Source: Phoronis australis
Lineage: Eukaryota; Phoronida; Phoronidae
DNA: 64,000 nt
NCBI GenBank assembly: GCA_002633005.1
Contig: NMRA01000506.1
Coordinates: 96,276 to 160,275, forward strand
Direction: 5' to 3'
Part shown: in pieces, positions 1 to 13,587 of the stretch
Position numbering within the stretch: position 1 is the stretch's first letter
Layout: each line of letters starts with the position of its first letter
Position numbers and translations under genes: made by a program
Notes under the pieces: model-generated
Database searches by the model: none
The model's input: only the letters and a program-made list of their open reading frames with translations
What the model was told of the DNA's origin: nothing

Positions 1-3000
1 AGGGTCAGAGTGTCCTGGTGGAAGTTGTGATCTGTGTCCTGACCTTTGACTGTTCAGATGTACCACAATGCAGTCTGAGATGAACAGAGGCTTAATGTTG
101 TTACAGCGTGTTCTCTATTGTTTTGCACAAAAGTCACTACATCCTAACCAATCCTAGTTTTAACATTGTGTGGCAAACAGAATTAGAATAAAGGTCAATG
201 AAATCGAAGTTCACTTTGTGGAATTCATGTAATGAGTCACTTGGGCACCTCCAGTCAGCTCACAATGTCACTGTGCTGATGAGCTGCGATCTGGTCTCAA
301 TCTTTTCAAGTGTTGAGGCCTATATCCATTAGCAGAGCTAAGTAAATATTGAGTCCCCCTATTGATGTTACGAGATCGTCAATTTTGCATATGTCACCAG
401 CCATTTTTGTGAGATTTAATCAACCTGCAGTGTCAAGATGCGTTCACATAGGAAATACCAGTCATTGGCCATGCCAGTTGTACCAGCAAAATGCCGTGGG
501 ATCACATCGATTTATGAAAGCATAACAGAGTCAATCTTTTATACATTTTGACATGTCAAATGAACTTGCGAACTTGGAATTCCACTCCAGTGTAGCATTT
601 GGTGAAATATTTCATTAGCTTTTGATTGATGAGTTACACCCTTGTGTTTTCTGTCTTGGAAACAGATGTTGAATTATTTTTTGACCTGTCAAAAAGATCA
701 AAAGATGTTTTAGTCATTGGTGATGGCATATGATAAATTTACAAAATGTTTTCATGGGCATTTTTCTATCTTTCATTATTTTAATTTTCCAGAAGAGATT
801 TGTATCAATGCAATATGCAGCCTTTAAGTTAAAATCCATTGGAGGACAATTTTAGCCCTGAAAATTTTCACAGATATTAAATCTATGCAAATATGTAGGG
901 AATTAAGGAATTTTCCAAATGAGAGAATGTCTACTCTTTGAGGCATTCATTTACTTTGTAAATTTCCATAATGGTATTGTTTATTTCAAAATCATGGTAA
1001 AGAATATCCATTGTCTTAAGTATGTATTGAGAAATTTCTGCTGTACCATTGAATTTTGGTCAAGGCTTATGGACTTTTTAAAAACTATCCTTCTTTTTTG
1101 GTATCAAATAGATGTTGCAATGCCGTGCAGTTACCGACGAATAAAAATATACGTGGGGGATTTTAATATATTTTTAGTACCGACGCTCATCATTTTAGTT
1201 TTACTAGTTGTACCATTTTATACTCCTTTTTGGTCATTACTTGGCATATATTCAAGGTGTGGCCATCTACATTTAGAATTCATTTGAAGCATAGACACAT
1301 GTGAAGTTTCTTGTAAAAACATTGTTTCGATTGGTGGCGCATAGGCTTAAATACCCACATAATAATAGATAGGGTAAACTATTTACTTTTCAACCACAAA
1401 ACATGCAATGTCAGCAGAGGATAGGGATTCTCCAGCCGCTTCACATGGGAATGTTTTACAAGTTTTTGAGACTCAGAGTCTGAAACAGCACAATGTTTGT
1501 GAGACAGACAGGGCCAGCTGCACATGTCACTGTCAATGATCCGCCTTGTCTCAGTCTTCATCAAAATCAATACACACTGGTCTGAATGTTTGTCGTAGAA
1601 AGAGAATAACTGTTAATGAATTATCAGACTGTGAAAACATCTGAGCAAATTATTGAACTTATGCAGTCTTCTTTTGTACTGTTATGTCCTATATTTCCTA
1701 TGTCGTGCATGACAGTTTGATCTGAAATGTGTTCTCAACATACAAGGCTGTGATGAAAGCTCTTTCTGCAATTTGACTGTAACATTGAAACCTTAGTTTT
1801 GATTGTTACATTTATACATAGTTGAAAAAGCCAATTGTGGGTAAAACGTAAAAATTGATGATCAATGATTAGGATTTTATGTATGAAACTCTTTGGTTAT
1901 TTGACGTTTAGACCAATTTTTCAAATATTAACAGATTATCTCTTATTTTTTATATTTGCTTGATCAAAGAAGTGATTTGCGTGGATAGTCACCTACAGGG
2001 TTCCCGTATTTTGAGAACTTTGCCGATGTTTCACCAATTTAGAACACAATATGACCGATGAGTGCAATTTTATTTTTTCATTTTTTTTCACAAAAAATGC
2101 GAAGCACCAATGCTATATCATTTTTATAGTCGTTGCCACAGTTACCGTCAGACATTGATTCTGGGAAATTATGTGCATGCAGAATTTTGTTAGGTGCCTG
2201 TAGAAAAATTTTGGCAATTGTTTTTGTCCTAAATTGTTATTGTACTATAGTTTTCTCCTCTGAATATCAGGCATCAAACTGTGAGCAGCAATGAGTAGCA
2301 TAGGTGTTTTTGTACAAGATTTTCTTGTTTTTCATATTTAAAAGGATTGTTAAGATATTCAAGTTGAGCACTCATTCACATGATGATCATTGGACTAACA
2401 GAAACCAAGCTATGTTATTTCTTCCCATATTTCGCTCAAAAACGGTTGCCAAAATGGCTATTTCTCCATTTTTTAATGGTTGATTATCTTTTTGGAAATA
2501 ATGGGAACTTTGGTTTGTGACTTCTACACACTGCAAACCAAGAGACACAAATGTTCTGAATCTTTACTTTTTGAAGAAATTGAACAATGTAGAATTTCAC
2601 TTGTTGGCCAATTGAAATAAAATTTGCGTTAACAACAAACCATAAAAGCCTACGATTGAATGAGAATAACGCAGTGGTGGCAATACAAGTTTCAGAAAGA
2701 ACCCATCAGTTTTTCCAAAAGCCCTCGTGTGAACTATTATTAATGCAGTTGTTTTGATAAATTGAATGAGAAAGCACTCGGGGGGGTTCTCTTTCAGAAA
2801 TCAGTGGTAGAAACGATCAATGAACCTCATTCTGTCTATACTAGTATATTGCAGGCTACGATGACCCACTTCAAAGATGTTATTCCCTGTCCTCAGACAG
2901 GCTATATATTTTTCTAGTGATAGCAAGTGGTATTTTTCTCTGGGGACTTAAATACTTTAGTCTCCATTTATCCTGAAAATTTCCCGTTTTCTATTTTACA

Positions 3001-5950
3001 GTTTTCCTCCTATGTATGTACTACCTTAACTCATTGACCACTGGGTAGTAAAACATTTTGGCTAAAAATTTTTTGTAAATAATATTATGTTTTATTGCAA
3101 ATAACTCTGCAGTGAATTGACCGTAAAAATTATTGGATGTAAAATTAATGGCATTGTTATTGCTGTACTTTGAAGAGACGGTTTGGACTCAAAATGTGGC
3201 GTTGTTGGTCGAGACTTTGAAGGCATTCTTATACGAACTGTCTCTTCACCTTGAAACTGCATATTGGGAGACAGAAAGTTGTTGATGATAAGACAGCTTT
3301 AAGTATTTAAGTCTACAAAATCTTTTTTATTTAACAGTTTTATCATTGGTGTAAAATCAGCATTGAATGTTGCTAAGTAATGCAAGGATTTTATTCATGG
3401 TTCTGCTGTCATGTTTTTCAAATGCATTGTGGGAAGGTTGTCGTCTGGTATACATGGCAGATAACTTGGTGATGTGTAAATAATTTGGTAGAAAACAGCA
3501 CTTGTCACTTAACTATGATAGAATTGATAGCACACTGAGTTATTCACAAAAGTCATAAAAGTCGTATTTGCGGTAGCCCCTCTTGCAAAAGTGGATTATT
3601 TTAATAGCAATTCCTAACAGATCAGAGTATTAAGTGTAATATCTGAAAGTTTCATTTGATTTCGGAGGATGTGCTCCCAAACTTGGAATTTTTTCTAGGC
3701 TCCTAAACTTTACCGTGTGATCAGGTACAGTTGTGGTGCACTCCATATTCAACCCAGTGTATCAATAGGGCCGTCCCGAATTACACGGTGGTAGAACTCT
3801 CCTTTGTCCTGGAGATAAGAAATCGCGTGACCTCGTTTTGAAAATGAGGCACATTTTCGTGTTTCATTGATGTTGGTAAGCCGAAAATTTTCAGATCACG
3901 CATCCACGGGTATTTGTCCAGTTTATCAAACTTTTTCACATCAGAGTTGTAGCCTACTACACAGAAGTAATACTTTGTTGGCATTGAAATGACAAATATA
4001 GTAATGCATCTGAGAAAAACTTGTAACAAATCGGACGACAAATAACATGTGAACCTCCACGAGGTAGCAAATGTGCCTGACAGATGTTTACGGCATTGTG
4101 AGTAAATACAGCGAGATTCGAGTGTGGGTGTGTAATTCGGGAAGGCCCTATTGACAAACTGCAAGGAAATTCCCTTTGCTGGTCTTCTGTTCCAATTAAG
4201 GTCACAAATGTATGACCTCAGGAGGGGAGGTCATGCAGCTTGTTCTGTGTACAGGAGATCTCTGGTTTCACCATAACACCCATCTCTGGGCAGACACACT
4301 TCACTTTGAACCCTAAGCTTCTATCATCTGGAAGTTTATAATGGTAGTTTCATCTATTCATTCATTGATTCGAGTACTATTATTGTGGAATGATGCAAAT
4401 GACCCTGATGAGATGATTCATCTGAGTTGAGATTCCTTAACACATGCTGGGGCATTAGTGCAAAATGAATGACTCAACATAGCAATCAAATTAGTATTTA
4501 TCATGTCTAAAGTGTCTTATGAAAATGACCTGACAGTGTTAAGTCTTAATTTGCTGATGGTTACTGTCATTAGCTGTATGATACAGATATGGGTTGTCAT
4601 AACTCGGTATTTTCTCAAGCACACAAACGCACTCTCTTTGGGAATTTTGCCTATCAGAATAAAAGTGGGAAAATGTTATTTTCTGATTTCCATCAAGCTT
4701 TGTAAGTGCCTTCATATCAATGTAAATGATTCCTCAGTTGTCCTTTTTTTGAATATTTCTATGTTAACAACTGTGTGATTAAGTTGGTCATCCTTTCCAG
4801 CATCCAATATTGATTTCATTTGTCTGACTTCAACCTGAAAAGTTCACCAATAATTAATACTGGAGGCTAGACTTAATGACCTGTTCATTTCTCTATGATG
4901 TATGAGTCCTGTAATTATGAGTCAATTTCTATAAAATGCAATATTTCTAATTTATATTGAAATCAGTAAGTGTCTTTGTAAGACTCCACGTTTGTATGTG
5001 GCGTTCAAATATTGTAAATTGTCCATAGGATACATTTCTGGAATAGTTCCAAGCTTTGTGGATTGGATTTTTGTCAGATGAAGCAACCTTTTTATGAATT
5101 GTCAGTGTCTATGAGGTCACACTATTGTGAATTTTGACTACATTGAAAATTAGCTGCTGAAAGTTATTAGGTAAATAAAATATGGTGTTTTGATTCTGTG
5201 TCACGAAAATATTATGGAAAGTTTTTTTGTGATTTGGTACCACAATTTTTATGTTGTCAATGCCCCATGAATTGTTATTGTTGATGAAATTAACTGTTAA
5301 TGGTTATTTTTACGTGTAGTTTATCTCTCTCTGTTGGCCCTATAGATGTATTATCCTTATTTGTAAAATTTATGCCTGATTTGCTTTCCTTCTATGTATG
5401 TATAAAAGTTCTTCTATTTAGAACCCAATATGGCAGACTGATAGAATGGACCCTTTACTGTTGGAGAATTGTGGGATATAACCGTGCATGGTCCTCGCCA
5501 CCTGGTGGCTGTAGTTGCACATTCTCTGGTTTCATCCTGTTTGGCTGACCAGCATCCTTCAATCCATTACAAATGTCCCCCAAATCTCTAACTGTGAAAA
5601 GATCAATGGTATTTTGTCAAATATCTCAACAAAAATAATCTAAGATTTTGTAGGCCTACATCTTACTGTAACATTAACTCGGTCTGTGTTATGTTGCTGT
5701 CATGAAATGGCTCTTCTTGTAATTTTGGTTGTTTTTTCCAGTAAGGTAGTCAGTCTCTATAAGCAAAAAACAAACATCTGCGCTTAGGCTGTTATTGTTT
5801 GAGAAGTTACCAAAGACGTAAAATGCTCCGATGAAGTATGAATCCAGACTAGAGACATCTGTGAATTTTTTTGTGTCTTGACTGTTATGCAGGAACTATT
5901 AATGAGCTAGACAATGGCTTTGAGTGATTTATAATTTCCTTGTGTTTCAG
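1..5950. other. Upstream region without recognised gene
   Basis: Read on both strands; only short, unconserved open frames. It must contain a 5' noncoding exon or lie inside the first intron of the HSD3B-like gene, given the acceptor at 5950. A dispersed repeat copy lies near 2025-2230 and a MITE at 3762-4154. Confidence 0.5.
3762..4154. mobile_element. MITE with ~25-bp inverted ends and THAP-like remnant
   Basis: Left end tcaatagggccgtcccgaat (3762 on) and right end ending ...ggaaggccctattga (4154) are inverted copies over about 25 bp. On the minus strand the interior reads MPTKYYFCVVGYNSDVKKFD, later LKIFGLPTS and LISRTKE, which recalls a decayed THAP-type DNA-binding domain of transposase origin. 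The whole element is 393 bp, too short for a transposase. Confidence 0.6.
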
Positions 5951-6109
5951 ACATGGTCCAGAATGGTCTTTATGGGGACATAGTTCTAGTCATTGGTGGA
6001 AGTGGTTTCCTAGGACACTTTCTGATCAAGCTGCTGGCTGAAAAGGGGGAGAATATTGGTGAGATTCGGTCTCTTGACCTTCTACCGCCGCCTCGCAATA
6101 TGCAGATTG
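5951..6109 (+). CDS. HSD3B-like coding exon 1
   Basis: The acceptor tgtgtttcag ends at 5950. The ATG at 5953 opens 52 codons plus one base, and the donor is g|gtaagt at 6110. It encodes the beta1-alphaA part of the NAD-binding fold, with GGSGFLG at residues 15-21. Because the acceptor is immediately before the ATG, transcription starts further upstream in an exon not identified here. Confidence 0.92.
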
Positions 6110-9100
6110 GTAAGTTCCTTGAAGTGTTGGAGTAAGATTACATATGAGGCGTATTTCCCAACTGTCAAACTCAAATGGAACCTTCTTAGTTGTTGAAATA
6201 TGAGTAGCCAGTGATGGCAGCTCCTGGAATTTTAGGAAGGTCTTCCTTTGTTTGGAAATTAGAGAACAGAAGGGGAGGCCAGTGAAAGCACTGCCTGTAA
6301 TTACGTAAACAAAAAACTTCATCTAGCGCCATTTTTGAAGCTGTGGTGTATACAAACTGAATCTGTTGTCAAAAGTTGAGACTTTTTCAGTCCTAAAATT
6401 ACAAAAAGTAGATTAAATTTTCTACAGAGTAAAAGAGAAATGCATGCATTGTAACTGCTGTTCCTTTGTCATGTTGTCCCAATCTTCCCTCTAGTCTTGT
6501 TGAGTCAAACATTGGGCTGCCTAGTCTTGTATACTTGACTCCACAATATAGCTTTTACCTGTTTAAAAGGCCTTTCCCACTGCCTTTGGCAATGCTGAAA
6601 CTTCCTTCAATGGGAACACTTAACTTTGATCGAAGTTAACAGTGCAAGTTTACTCCGAAGTAAAGTGGTGGATTAACAGCGAAGCATCAACGTTTCGCTA
6701 CAATGGAAACACTTTTCTTCAATGACATCAGAGTTATCGGCAGGGGTCTCTACCTACGTTTGCCAACAGTGGGCAGAGACTGGCTACTACAATTTGTTAA
6801 CATTTTGTTCTAATAGTTTTTATTTTTGTGGTATCAGCATTTTGTTTCAATTCATCCATGTATTTGTTGACGACTAACTTTGCTGTTAACTACAGTTAAC
6901 ATCGAAGCATCAGGAGTAGCGAAGTTAACTGAATGGGAAAGGTCCATAAAGAATGCGATCAGTTTTGAATAGAGGAGCACCTAATGACTTGATCAACTGA
7001 AATGTGCCGTTTGTGTGAAAGTTTATTTTTCTCTACATTTTAAAGCTGCATTTTACTTTGCTCAGCTGGCTAAGAAACGGAAATCGAATTTGTCCTTTTA
7101 GTTTCCTTAAATTGGTCTCATAATGCTGTGTTAGCATCCTATTTGCATTGTCAGCAAGATCATCGACTCAATAAAATGGTTCAGCGTTTATTGGGGTTGG
7201 GCAACCCTAAAATCACAAATGTGAGAATGGAGCCTGGCTGCATGGCAGCCATTATTGTGCTAAGTAAGTGGAGAATTACCCTATCAGCACTTGTTCTCAT
7301 CAGTTGTATTAAAGTCTCAGAGAACATGGTCATCTGCCCTTGTGTAATGCTTGAGCTACTAGGCACTTTAATTTAGCGTAGGTTCTGTCACATTGATAAG
7401 TGATTTGACCATGGTAATAAAATTCGGTGTGCCTTCGGTTTTGTTGAATTTTAAAATGTTATGCTGCTAAAACGGGTACTGTGAGTGGATTTAGTTCCGG
7501 TATTGTGCAGTGGAAGATTGTGACTCTGAAAGCTAATATTGGTCACTGCTTTCATTATTTTGATTTTTGCCATGGCTTTTATCAGTTATTTATCAAATGT
7601 TTAAGCCTAGCTTGCTTAAAGTATTTATGGCAGACCAATCTTAGTCGTCTGTGAATACCTTATCAGGTGCTGTAATTCTGATTTATCTGATGCCTTGGAA
7701 TGTCTGCCTTAATTTTTGAAACAAATTTTAATTACATTAAATTTTTTTGAAATATCAGAAGTTGCATTCATCCCAGTGGAAACTCTAAATATATCAAAAG
7801 ACTCTGCTCTATATAGGGTAAATGTGAAGCAGGTCTAAATTCTGTAAGACTAAACTTAAAATTTGTTTCCCCTAAGTGTTACTGATCTTAAAACAAGTCA
7901 TGTATCTCACTCATTTTATTTGCAATCTGGCTGTAAAACTTTTTGGTGTTGTAAAAATAAAATATTTTTAGTTAAAAATGATCATTTCATGACATTTAAA
8001 AGTGAAAAAATAATACGCTCTATGAGAAATGCTGGTAGGGTGAAGGGGAGGCAAAAATATTTTAAGGACAGCCTAATCTGTTTCTAATTGGATACCACAT
8101 GAAAGTTAAATGTCATTTTAGCCTTAGGTGTGCACTCCTGTGTTAACCGTTACCGTTTTCTTTTTGCAGAAAATCCTAACATCAAGTTTCGTCATATCCA
8201 AGCTGACATCACTGATATCGAACAGATCACACCTCATTTCCAAGATGTCAATGTCGTCATTCACACGGCCAGTTTTATAGACACATGCAATATGCCAAAC
8301 GACAAGAAGATGTTTGACGTTAACGTTGGAGGTAGTTCTGTGCGTTTTGTTTTTGTAGTTAAGTCAGTATGAAAGGGCCTGTAGAAGGATTCTGTCTACA
8401 GCAATCTTCGTACAAATCTTTCAACAAAGTACACATGGCTGCGGTAACAAGCCAAGTTTCTAATAGTACCAGAGAGCAAGAAGATGATTAAGATTGTCTA
8501 CAAGTTTTAACATTTAAATGTCTTTCTGCTGTTTTCTTGCTTTTGAATTATTCAGAATTTTTGACACATTCACAAAACACAAAAAGAACACTTGCCCCGT
8601 CTCCCCCTTTTGTCCTTGTAAACATAAAAATGGTGATATTTTTCGTGGCAAAACAATTAATCTCATATTTATGCTCGTTTAATTAGGATAATTGCTAGGT
8701 CAGACATTACAAAACTGTCCAGTCATTTTTGCCAAAGAATCATGCAGATAGTCAGACTGATTGTGTTTCGTCATATTTTTATTGAATTGGAAAAACGTTA
8801 AGCAAAGCATTGAATTTTGTCTTCCAACATCTCCATTTTTATGTGACGTCAAAACCAGACATTAACAGCAAACCTTTATCCCCTACCTCCTTAAGGCATA
8901 CAGTCATACATTTTGAGTAGTCGTTAAAATGGTGGTAATTATACCAGTCTTTGCTTAAGTGCATCTGAACACCACACTGATATGTGATATCTGCGGGGAC
9001 CTGGATCATGTATTTAAATTTGTCGTGGTATTTAAAATTCATCATGAGTAAACATCTAAAAATTCCCCAACCAAGCTGTCTTTTTCCTTGCTACATATAA

Positions 9101-12100
9101 TCATATGATCAGCAGACAAGCAGTCACTGAATTAAAAAAATAATTTCTGTTACAGGAATTATGTGCAGTAAAAGCTCATCAATTTCAGACAAATTACTTG
9201 ATTTGCTCTCTTTCTCATTTGTCAAAGGCTTTTAATAGTGTTATGAATGCCCATAGTTTTTCAACAGTATGTGATGGTTGCTATGGTACAGAAGTTGGAC
9301 TTGAGAAAGCATTAAAGATGCTTTGTCTCATTAAAATCATGAATATTTGAATTTTTAGCAAGCGTCACCTACTGATTTCCTGTTTGTACAAGTATAATCT
9401 GGGAAAGAAACAATTTGTAAATAAATTACAATTTTAAAGAAAACACCGCAACTGATAAGCTTCAAAAGAAGTGTGAACACATAAAAAACCAGCGATTCCA
9501 AAAATTACGCATCCAATATTTGATTGTGAAATAAACGAATAATAAAAACTGTGCTTTGTTTCATTACGGTAATGGCAATGCTGTGGGAATTTCCAAAGAT
9601 TCCTCTGTCGTCCTAAGAAATGTGGACAAGAAGTGTGTCAAATACCTAGAATTTGTGTAACCAAAGACGCAAAATGGCATGATGTGGAATGTTGTCCAAG
9701 GTGATGGCAAAATGAAGTTACAGAACGAATCCTTTTGTTGTTAGTCACCGTGAGGAGTGTCGGCTGTCAGTATCCAGGCCTCAGTTGTCTGTGGTGGGCA
9801 TCGGGTGTTTGCCCACCCTGATGAAATATTTCCTCACTCATTTCCATAAAAAAGTCTTGTAAAACACGACTTTCATGAGATTGTTTTGGTAACTGGTTCT
9901 TGGATGGTATCCGCCAGACTGGAGGACCCGGGGTTGTTTGTAAATTAGTACTTCATTTGCATATTCATAATTTAATGAGACCATGCATCTTTAATTTGGT
10001 GCTACATATCTTTATAATAACGTGAAAATAAAATTTCTCTTTTTGACCTTATTGTGTCCTAAATTCATGAGATTTGCATTACTGATGACACTCAAATATC
10101 ATATTTCCCAATACTAGTCTCAAAAGTACTGTATGAACTCGCCAGAAGACCAAATTCAGAATGCATTTCGTAACATATCCGTTCAGTTGACTCCAGTTGA
10201 ATTGATGCACCGCTTTGCGTAATCAGTCGAATCTGCTCTTCCCACATATTTGATAATAGATGGCAACATAGTGCACACATTACTGGTACATGTCAGGTAA
10301 GATTGTGCACCTCAATATCCTTAGTTCATCACGGTGACAGGCACTGAGTCGGAGAACCACAAACTATTGTTAGACTCAGCTTATCTGGGCAGCCTAATTG
10401 GTTTCTGCTGAGATGAATATATTAATAGGCTCACAGCAAATTTACCATTACATGTAATCGCACTAAAAATGTCATAAATCACAAGAATTTACATTAGTTT
10501 TTGATGTAAATTAAAAAAAAATGTTAGAAAACGACCTCAGATTTCAAAATAAAAAGTTGTGCCATTTTCAGATATAGTAGTGGCAAGGTGAATTGTGTCT
10601 CCAGGTGGCAATAGCATAGTTGCTATACAGCACTTTGTGTTCTAGTACTTTTCAGAGATTTTTGTGAATTCCCCGCTATTGTCATACCGTCGAATTGATG
10701 TGGTTGTGCTGTGGGATAATAATTTCGTAAAAAATACCGGTTTCGAAATCCTTGTGAATGAAAGAAATCTTGTTTCGTCTCTGTCAACTCGGCCCATCTT
10801 GCATGCCACATTAGAAACTGGGTCAAGCAAAAGACGTGCTTGTGCTTTCGTGATGCTAGGGAATTGTTTTTAATGTTTCATGAGGGACCCAGTACAGGTG
10901 AAAGTTCTAGCCAAAACCCAATTAAATTTGTAAATTGAAGTGCAAGTTTCAGTTACTCAATTCCCTGCCAACACAATTCACTACTTGCCTGAATTCGCTA
11001 TTATGCTTGAAAACAAGGTGCTCCTTCACATTTGTGTTGTTAAAACTGATGCTAAATCGAGGCATTGTTTCCTAAGCAGCAATGCACAATCATTTTTGCA
11101 GCGCCACCAAAGTGTGCAAGTGAATAGAGAGTCATCTGATTGGGCTGCCAACAGTCAACAGGCACATATACCTGTAGTTTTATGACATAATTAAGTGTCA
11201 TAAAGGACTACCTAGGTGACCAAGCAGCCCAAGCAGCTGGACTGAATTCAATGGGGTATTGCGCTTTTGAATTTGCTCCAGAAGGCTTGGTAGTGATATT
11301 TTTCAGTTTTTTACGGTTGTCAAAGAACGTTCTGAACATTTTAGAACAAATTTTCTTTCAAATTTTGTCACTTAATGTTTTGTCTCCTCTTGACGAGTTT
11401 CTAGTAATTGGACATGCAGTATTGATTCCCTCACTGTGTCGATCAGAGTGTTAAGTCTCTCAACAGTCAGAGCTGTCACAGGTCCATCTCGAGTCTTTCA
11501 GCGGCTGAGTTTACTGACAAGGTGGTGCATTAAAATGTCTACCTGGTTTATGTGTGGGGGAGGGCGCACGAAGTTGCCACATCCTATAAATTCGTCACAA
11601 TATGCTCTAAAGCAGGCGCGTGTGAATTAACGCTTTTTAGCACTTGTTTGGCATGTATCTCCTAAACTTTCAAATACGACCGAATGTTGCGTGCATAATC
11701 AATTAGGGATGTGAAGTGGTAAATGGGATTGGGAGACTTCCGGGTGACAAGCCATACTTTACCAAAAATAATACCAACCACATATTAATGGCCGGCTCAG
11801 CGTTGGTAAAACAGTGACGAAGACCCAAAGCGTATTCCACCCACTCGTTCACTATGTATGATAAAGTCTCACCAATTTAGGACACAGTATGGTCGACAAG
11901 TGAAATTTTACTTTCTCATTTTTTTCCATGTAAGGCATACATACACCTTAGGTCCTGGTCACTTCTTGAGTTGGTTGACCAGGAATAAAGTAACTCAGTG
12001 TTGTAAGTCATTTATCGTGCTGGTTCATAAAATTGTGTCTCTAGTTTTTAGCTTCCCAAATCATAACTTTGTAGTGTTTTGCCTTGTTAAACCTTGTAAA

Positions 12101-12935
12101 CTTCATGTCATGTTTCTCCTGTTTTTTGTCATTTTTAGGCACAGCATGTGTATTGGAAGCTTGCCAAAGGAACAACGTGAGTACACTTATCTTCACCGGC
12201 TCAGCTGAGGTGGGGCGGGGCTATGAGGAACGCTACGGCTTCAATGAGGAAATGGTGGACAGGGAGGCGGACACGACTTGTAGGCCACTGCTGTTTCCTG
12301 GTTACTTCACGTCTAAGCGGGAAGCCGAAAAGATGGTATTGGCTGCCAACAAGAGTGAGTTGCCCAATGGCAAGTTACTGCACACACTCAGTATCAGACC
12401 TGTTGGTATCTATGGTGAAGGTGACAGTATGTATGTGACCACTGTACTCAAAGTGGGGCATAATATGTTTGGCGGGTACATACCTGTTCTGGGGTCGAGG
12501 AATGCCAAGATCGACCGCGTGTTTGTTGGTAATGTCGCTTGGGCCCATGTGGTGGCGTTCAACGAGATTCGCAGGAACAAAGCTGTCTGCGGCCAGTCGT
12601 ACATAATTGTGGACGATACTCCGAGCTCAGATAACTTCTCGTGGATGCAGCCATTCCTGGAATGCCACCAGGTCAAACTGTTGCCGTTCAGCATACCGCT
12701 ATTTGTCGTGTTCTACTTCTGGATGATAATGGCGTTTCTTGTGCGGCTGCTTCTTGTCTTTGGTATTCGTGTCAAGCTACTGTCCAATCATAACGAAGTC
12801 CACATGGCCTGCGTAACATGTTATTACAATGGCGAGAAGGCACAGAATTTATTGAAGTACAAGCCGTTATTTAGCTACAGTGAATCATTTCAGTTAGCTC
12901 GAAATTATTACTCTAGTCTAGATCTGTCACAATAG
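5951..12935 (+). CDS. 3-beta-hydroxysteroid dehydrogenase/delta5-4 isomerase family enzyme (3 coding exons)
   Basis: Spliced CDS 5953-6109, 8170-8331, 12139-12935 encodes 371 residues, the usual length for vertebrate HSD3B proteins (about 370). Seen: Rossmann NAD motif GGSGFLG at 15-21; acidic DIT and VVIHTA block in exon 2; catalytic Ser region FTGSAEV (125-131); YFTSK (162-166), giving the YxxxK pair; EKMVLAAN (170-177); RPVGIYGEG (193-201); VFVGNVAWAH (234-243); SDDTP-like VDDTP (264-268); a hydrophobic segment about 292-316 that would anchor it to ER or mitochondrial membrane. Family role: NAD-dependent oxidation of 3-beta-hydroxysteroids, with delta5 to delta4 isomerisation in the classic enzymes. 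All splice sites are GT-AG and both introns are phase 1. The acceptor lies two bases before the ATG, so at least one 5' noncoding exon must lie upstream. Closest alternatives are the related HSD3B7, NSDHL or SDR42E branches; the VFVGNVAWAH and DDTP blocks favour HSD3B proper. Substrate is unknown. Confidence 0.93.
6110..8169 (+). other. HSD3B-like intron between coding exons 1 and 2
   Basis: GT-AG, phase 1, 2.06 kb. It contains one GGCC-ended MITE (6569-6944). Nothing coding is seen. Confidence 0.8.
6569..6944. mobile_element. GGCC-ended MITE, copy 1
   Basis: Starts aaggcctttcccactg and ends gaatgggaaaggtcc, an imperfect terminal inverted repeat. The interior is rich in gaagttaac motifs and has a second inverted set near the right end (gttaactacagttaac). 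Noncoding. Confidence 0.6.
8170..8331 (+). CDS. HSD3B-like coding exon 2
   Basis: The acceptor ttttttgcag precedes 8170 and the donor gag|gtagtt follows 8331. The 162-nt exon carries residues 53-106, including QADITDIEQ and DVNVVIHTASFID, the second beta strands of the Rossmann fold. Its size is close to the matching exon of vertebrate HSD3B genes (about 165 nt, from memory). Confidence 0.92.
8332..12138 (+). other. HSD3B-like intron between coding exons 2 and 3
   Basis: GT-AG, phase 1, 3.8 kb. Just inside its 5' end (about 8369-8381) sits gtatgaaagggcct, identical to one end of the MITE at 18868-19276, so a remnant of that family may lie here. A dispersed repeat start is seen at 11866-11930. 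No coding sequence is recognised. Confidence 0.75.
12139..12935 (+). CDS. HSD3B-like coding exon 3 (catalytic and membrane part)
   Basis: The acceptor tcatttttag ends at 12138; the exon completes codon G107 and runs to the TAG stop at 12933-12935. One large exon carries the Ser/Tyr/Lys active site, the substrate-side half and the membrane segment, as in vertebrate HSD3B genes. The reading frame is open some way upstream of the acceptor, but that stretch is intron. Confidence 0.94.
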
Positions 12936-13292
12936 GATTTATTGTTAATTTCTTTATGTATTACTTTACTTGTAATGAATATCATTGTTTTAACTGAGGC
13001 TGAATTTTAGAGAAGCGAAAACAATTCCTTCGGTGGGGATGGGAGATTGTCGGTTTTTCTTTCTCTGAGTTAGTGCCTGTTTGCTCCTAAGTCATGACGG
13101 GAATTGGTGCATTACTCACAGCAAAGTAGTTTTCATTTAGCTGTGGGATGGGCTTGTTCGTATTTTGAACTGTCCACGTTATGTAGTTGTTTGAAGAAGG
13201 GATAAGTGTGTGTTTTTAGCACCAGCTGTCTGCATATGAGTTGTTACTGGGTTGCTTGATACACTAATACGTTATTATGGTGAAAGTTTTGA

Positions 13293-13298
13293 AATAAA
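13293..13298 (+). terminator. Candidate polyadenylation signal of the HSD3B-like gene
   Basis: AATAAA lies about 360 nt after the stop codon, on the coding strand. No transcript evidence is available, so the 3' end is only a suggestion. Confidence 0.45.
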
Positions 13299-13587
13299 AC
13301 GGGAAAATTTGTAGTAAGTTAACTGAAAATTTGATTCAAACTTAAACTGATGTTTCAAGAGGATAACTTTCATCATTTTTAACTAGCTTTATTATGTCAT
13401 TGGCATAAATCTGCAGTATTTGGTGGCATTTTTGCTGTTGGTAATGTAAAGTACGGTTAGGTTATTTTCGTTATTATTTTTACTATAACGATGAGTTTTA
13501 TGGAATACCGGTAGTTCTGAAAACCTGTGCGCATAACCATCTCTTATATAACAAGTTTCTACGAGGTAGAATCGGATTAAAATTCTT

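Noticed and set aside
919-1287. 122-codon open frame rich in hydrophobic residues
   Set aside because: AT-rich composition gives Phe/Ile/Leu-rich chance frames; no splice sites, homology or start context found.
10623-10873. Overlapping open frames on both strands
   Set aside because: Located inside an HSD3B-like intron, no conserved motif, no good splice signals in frame.
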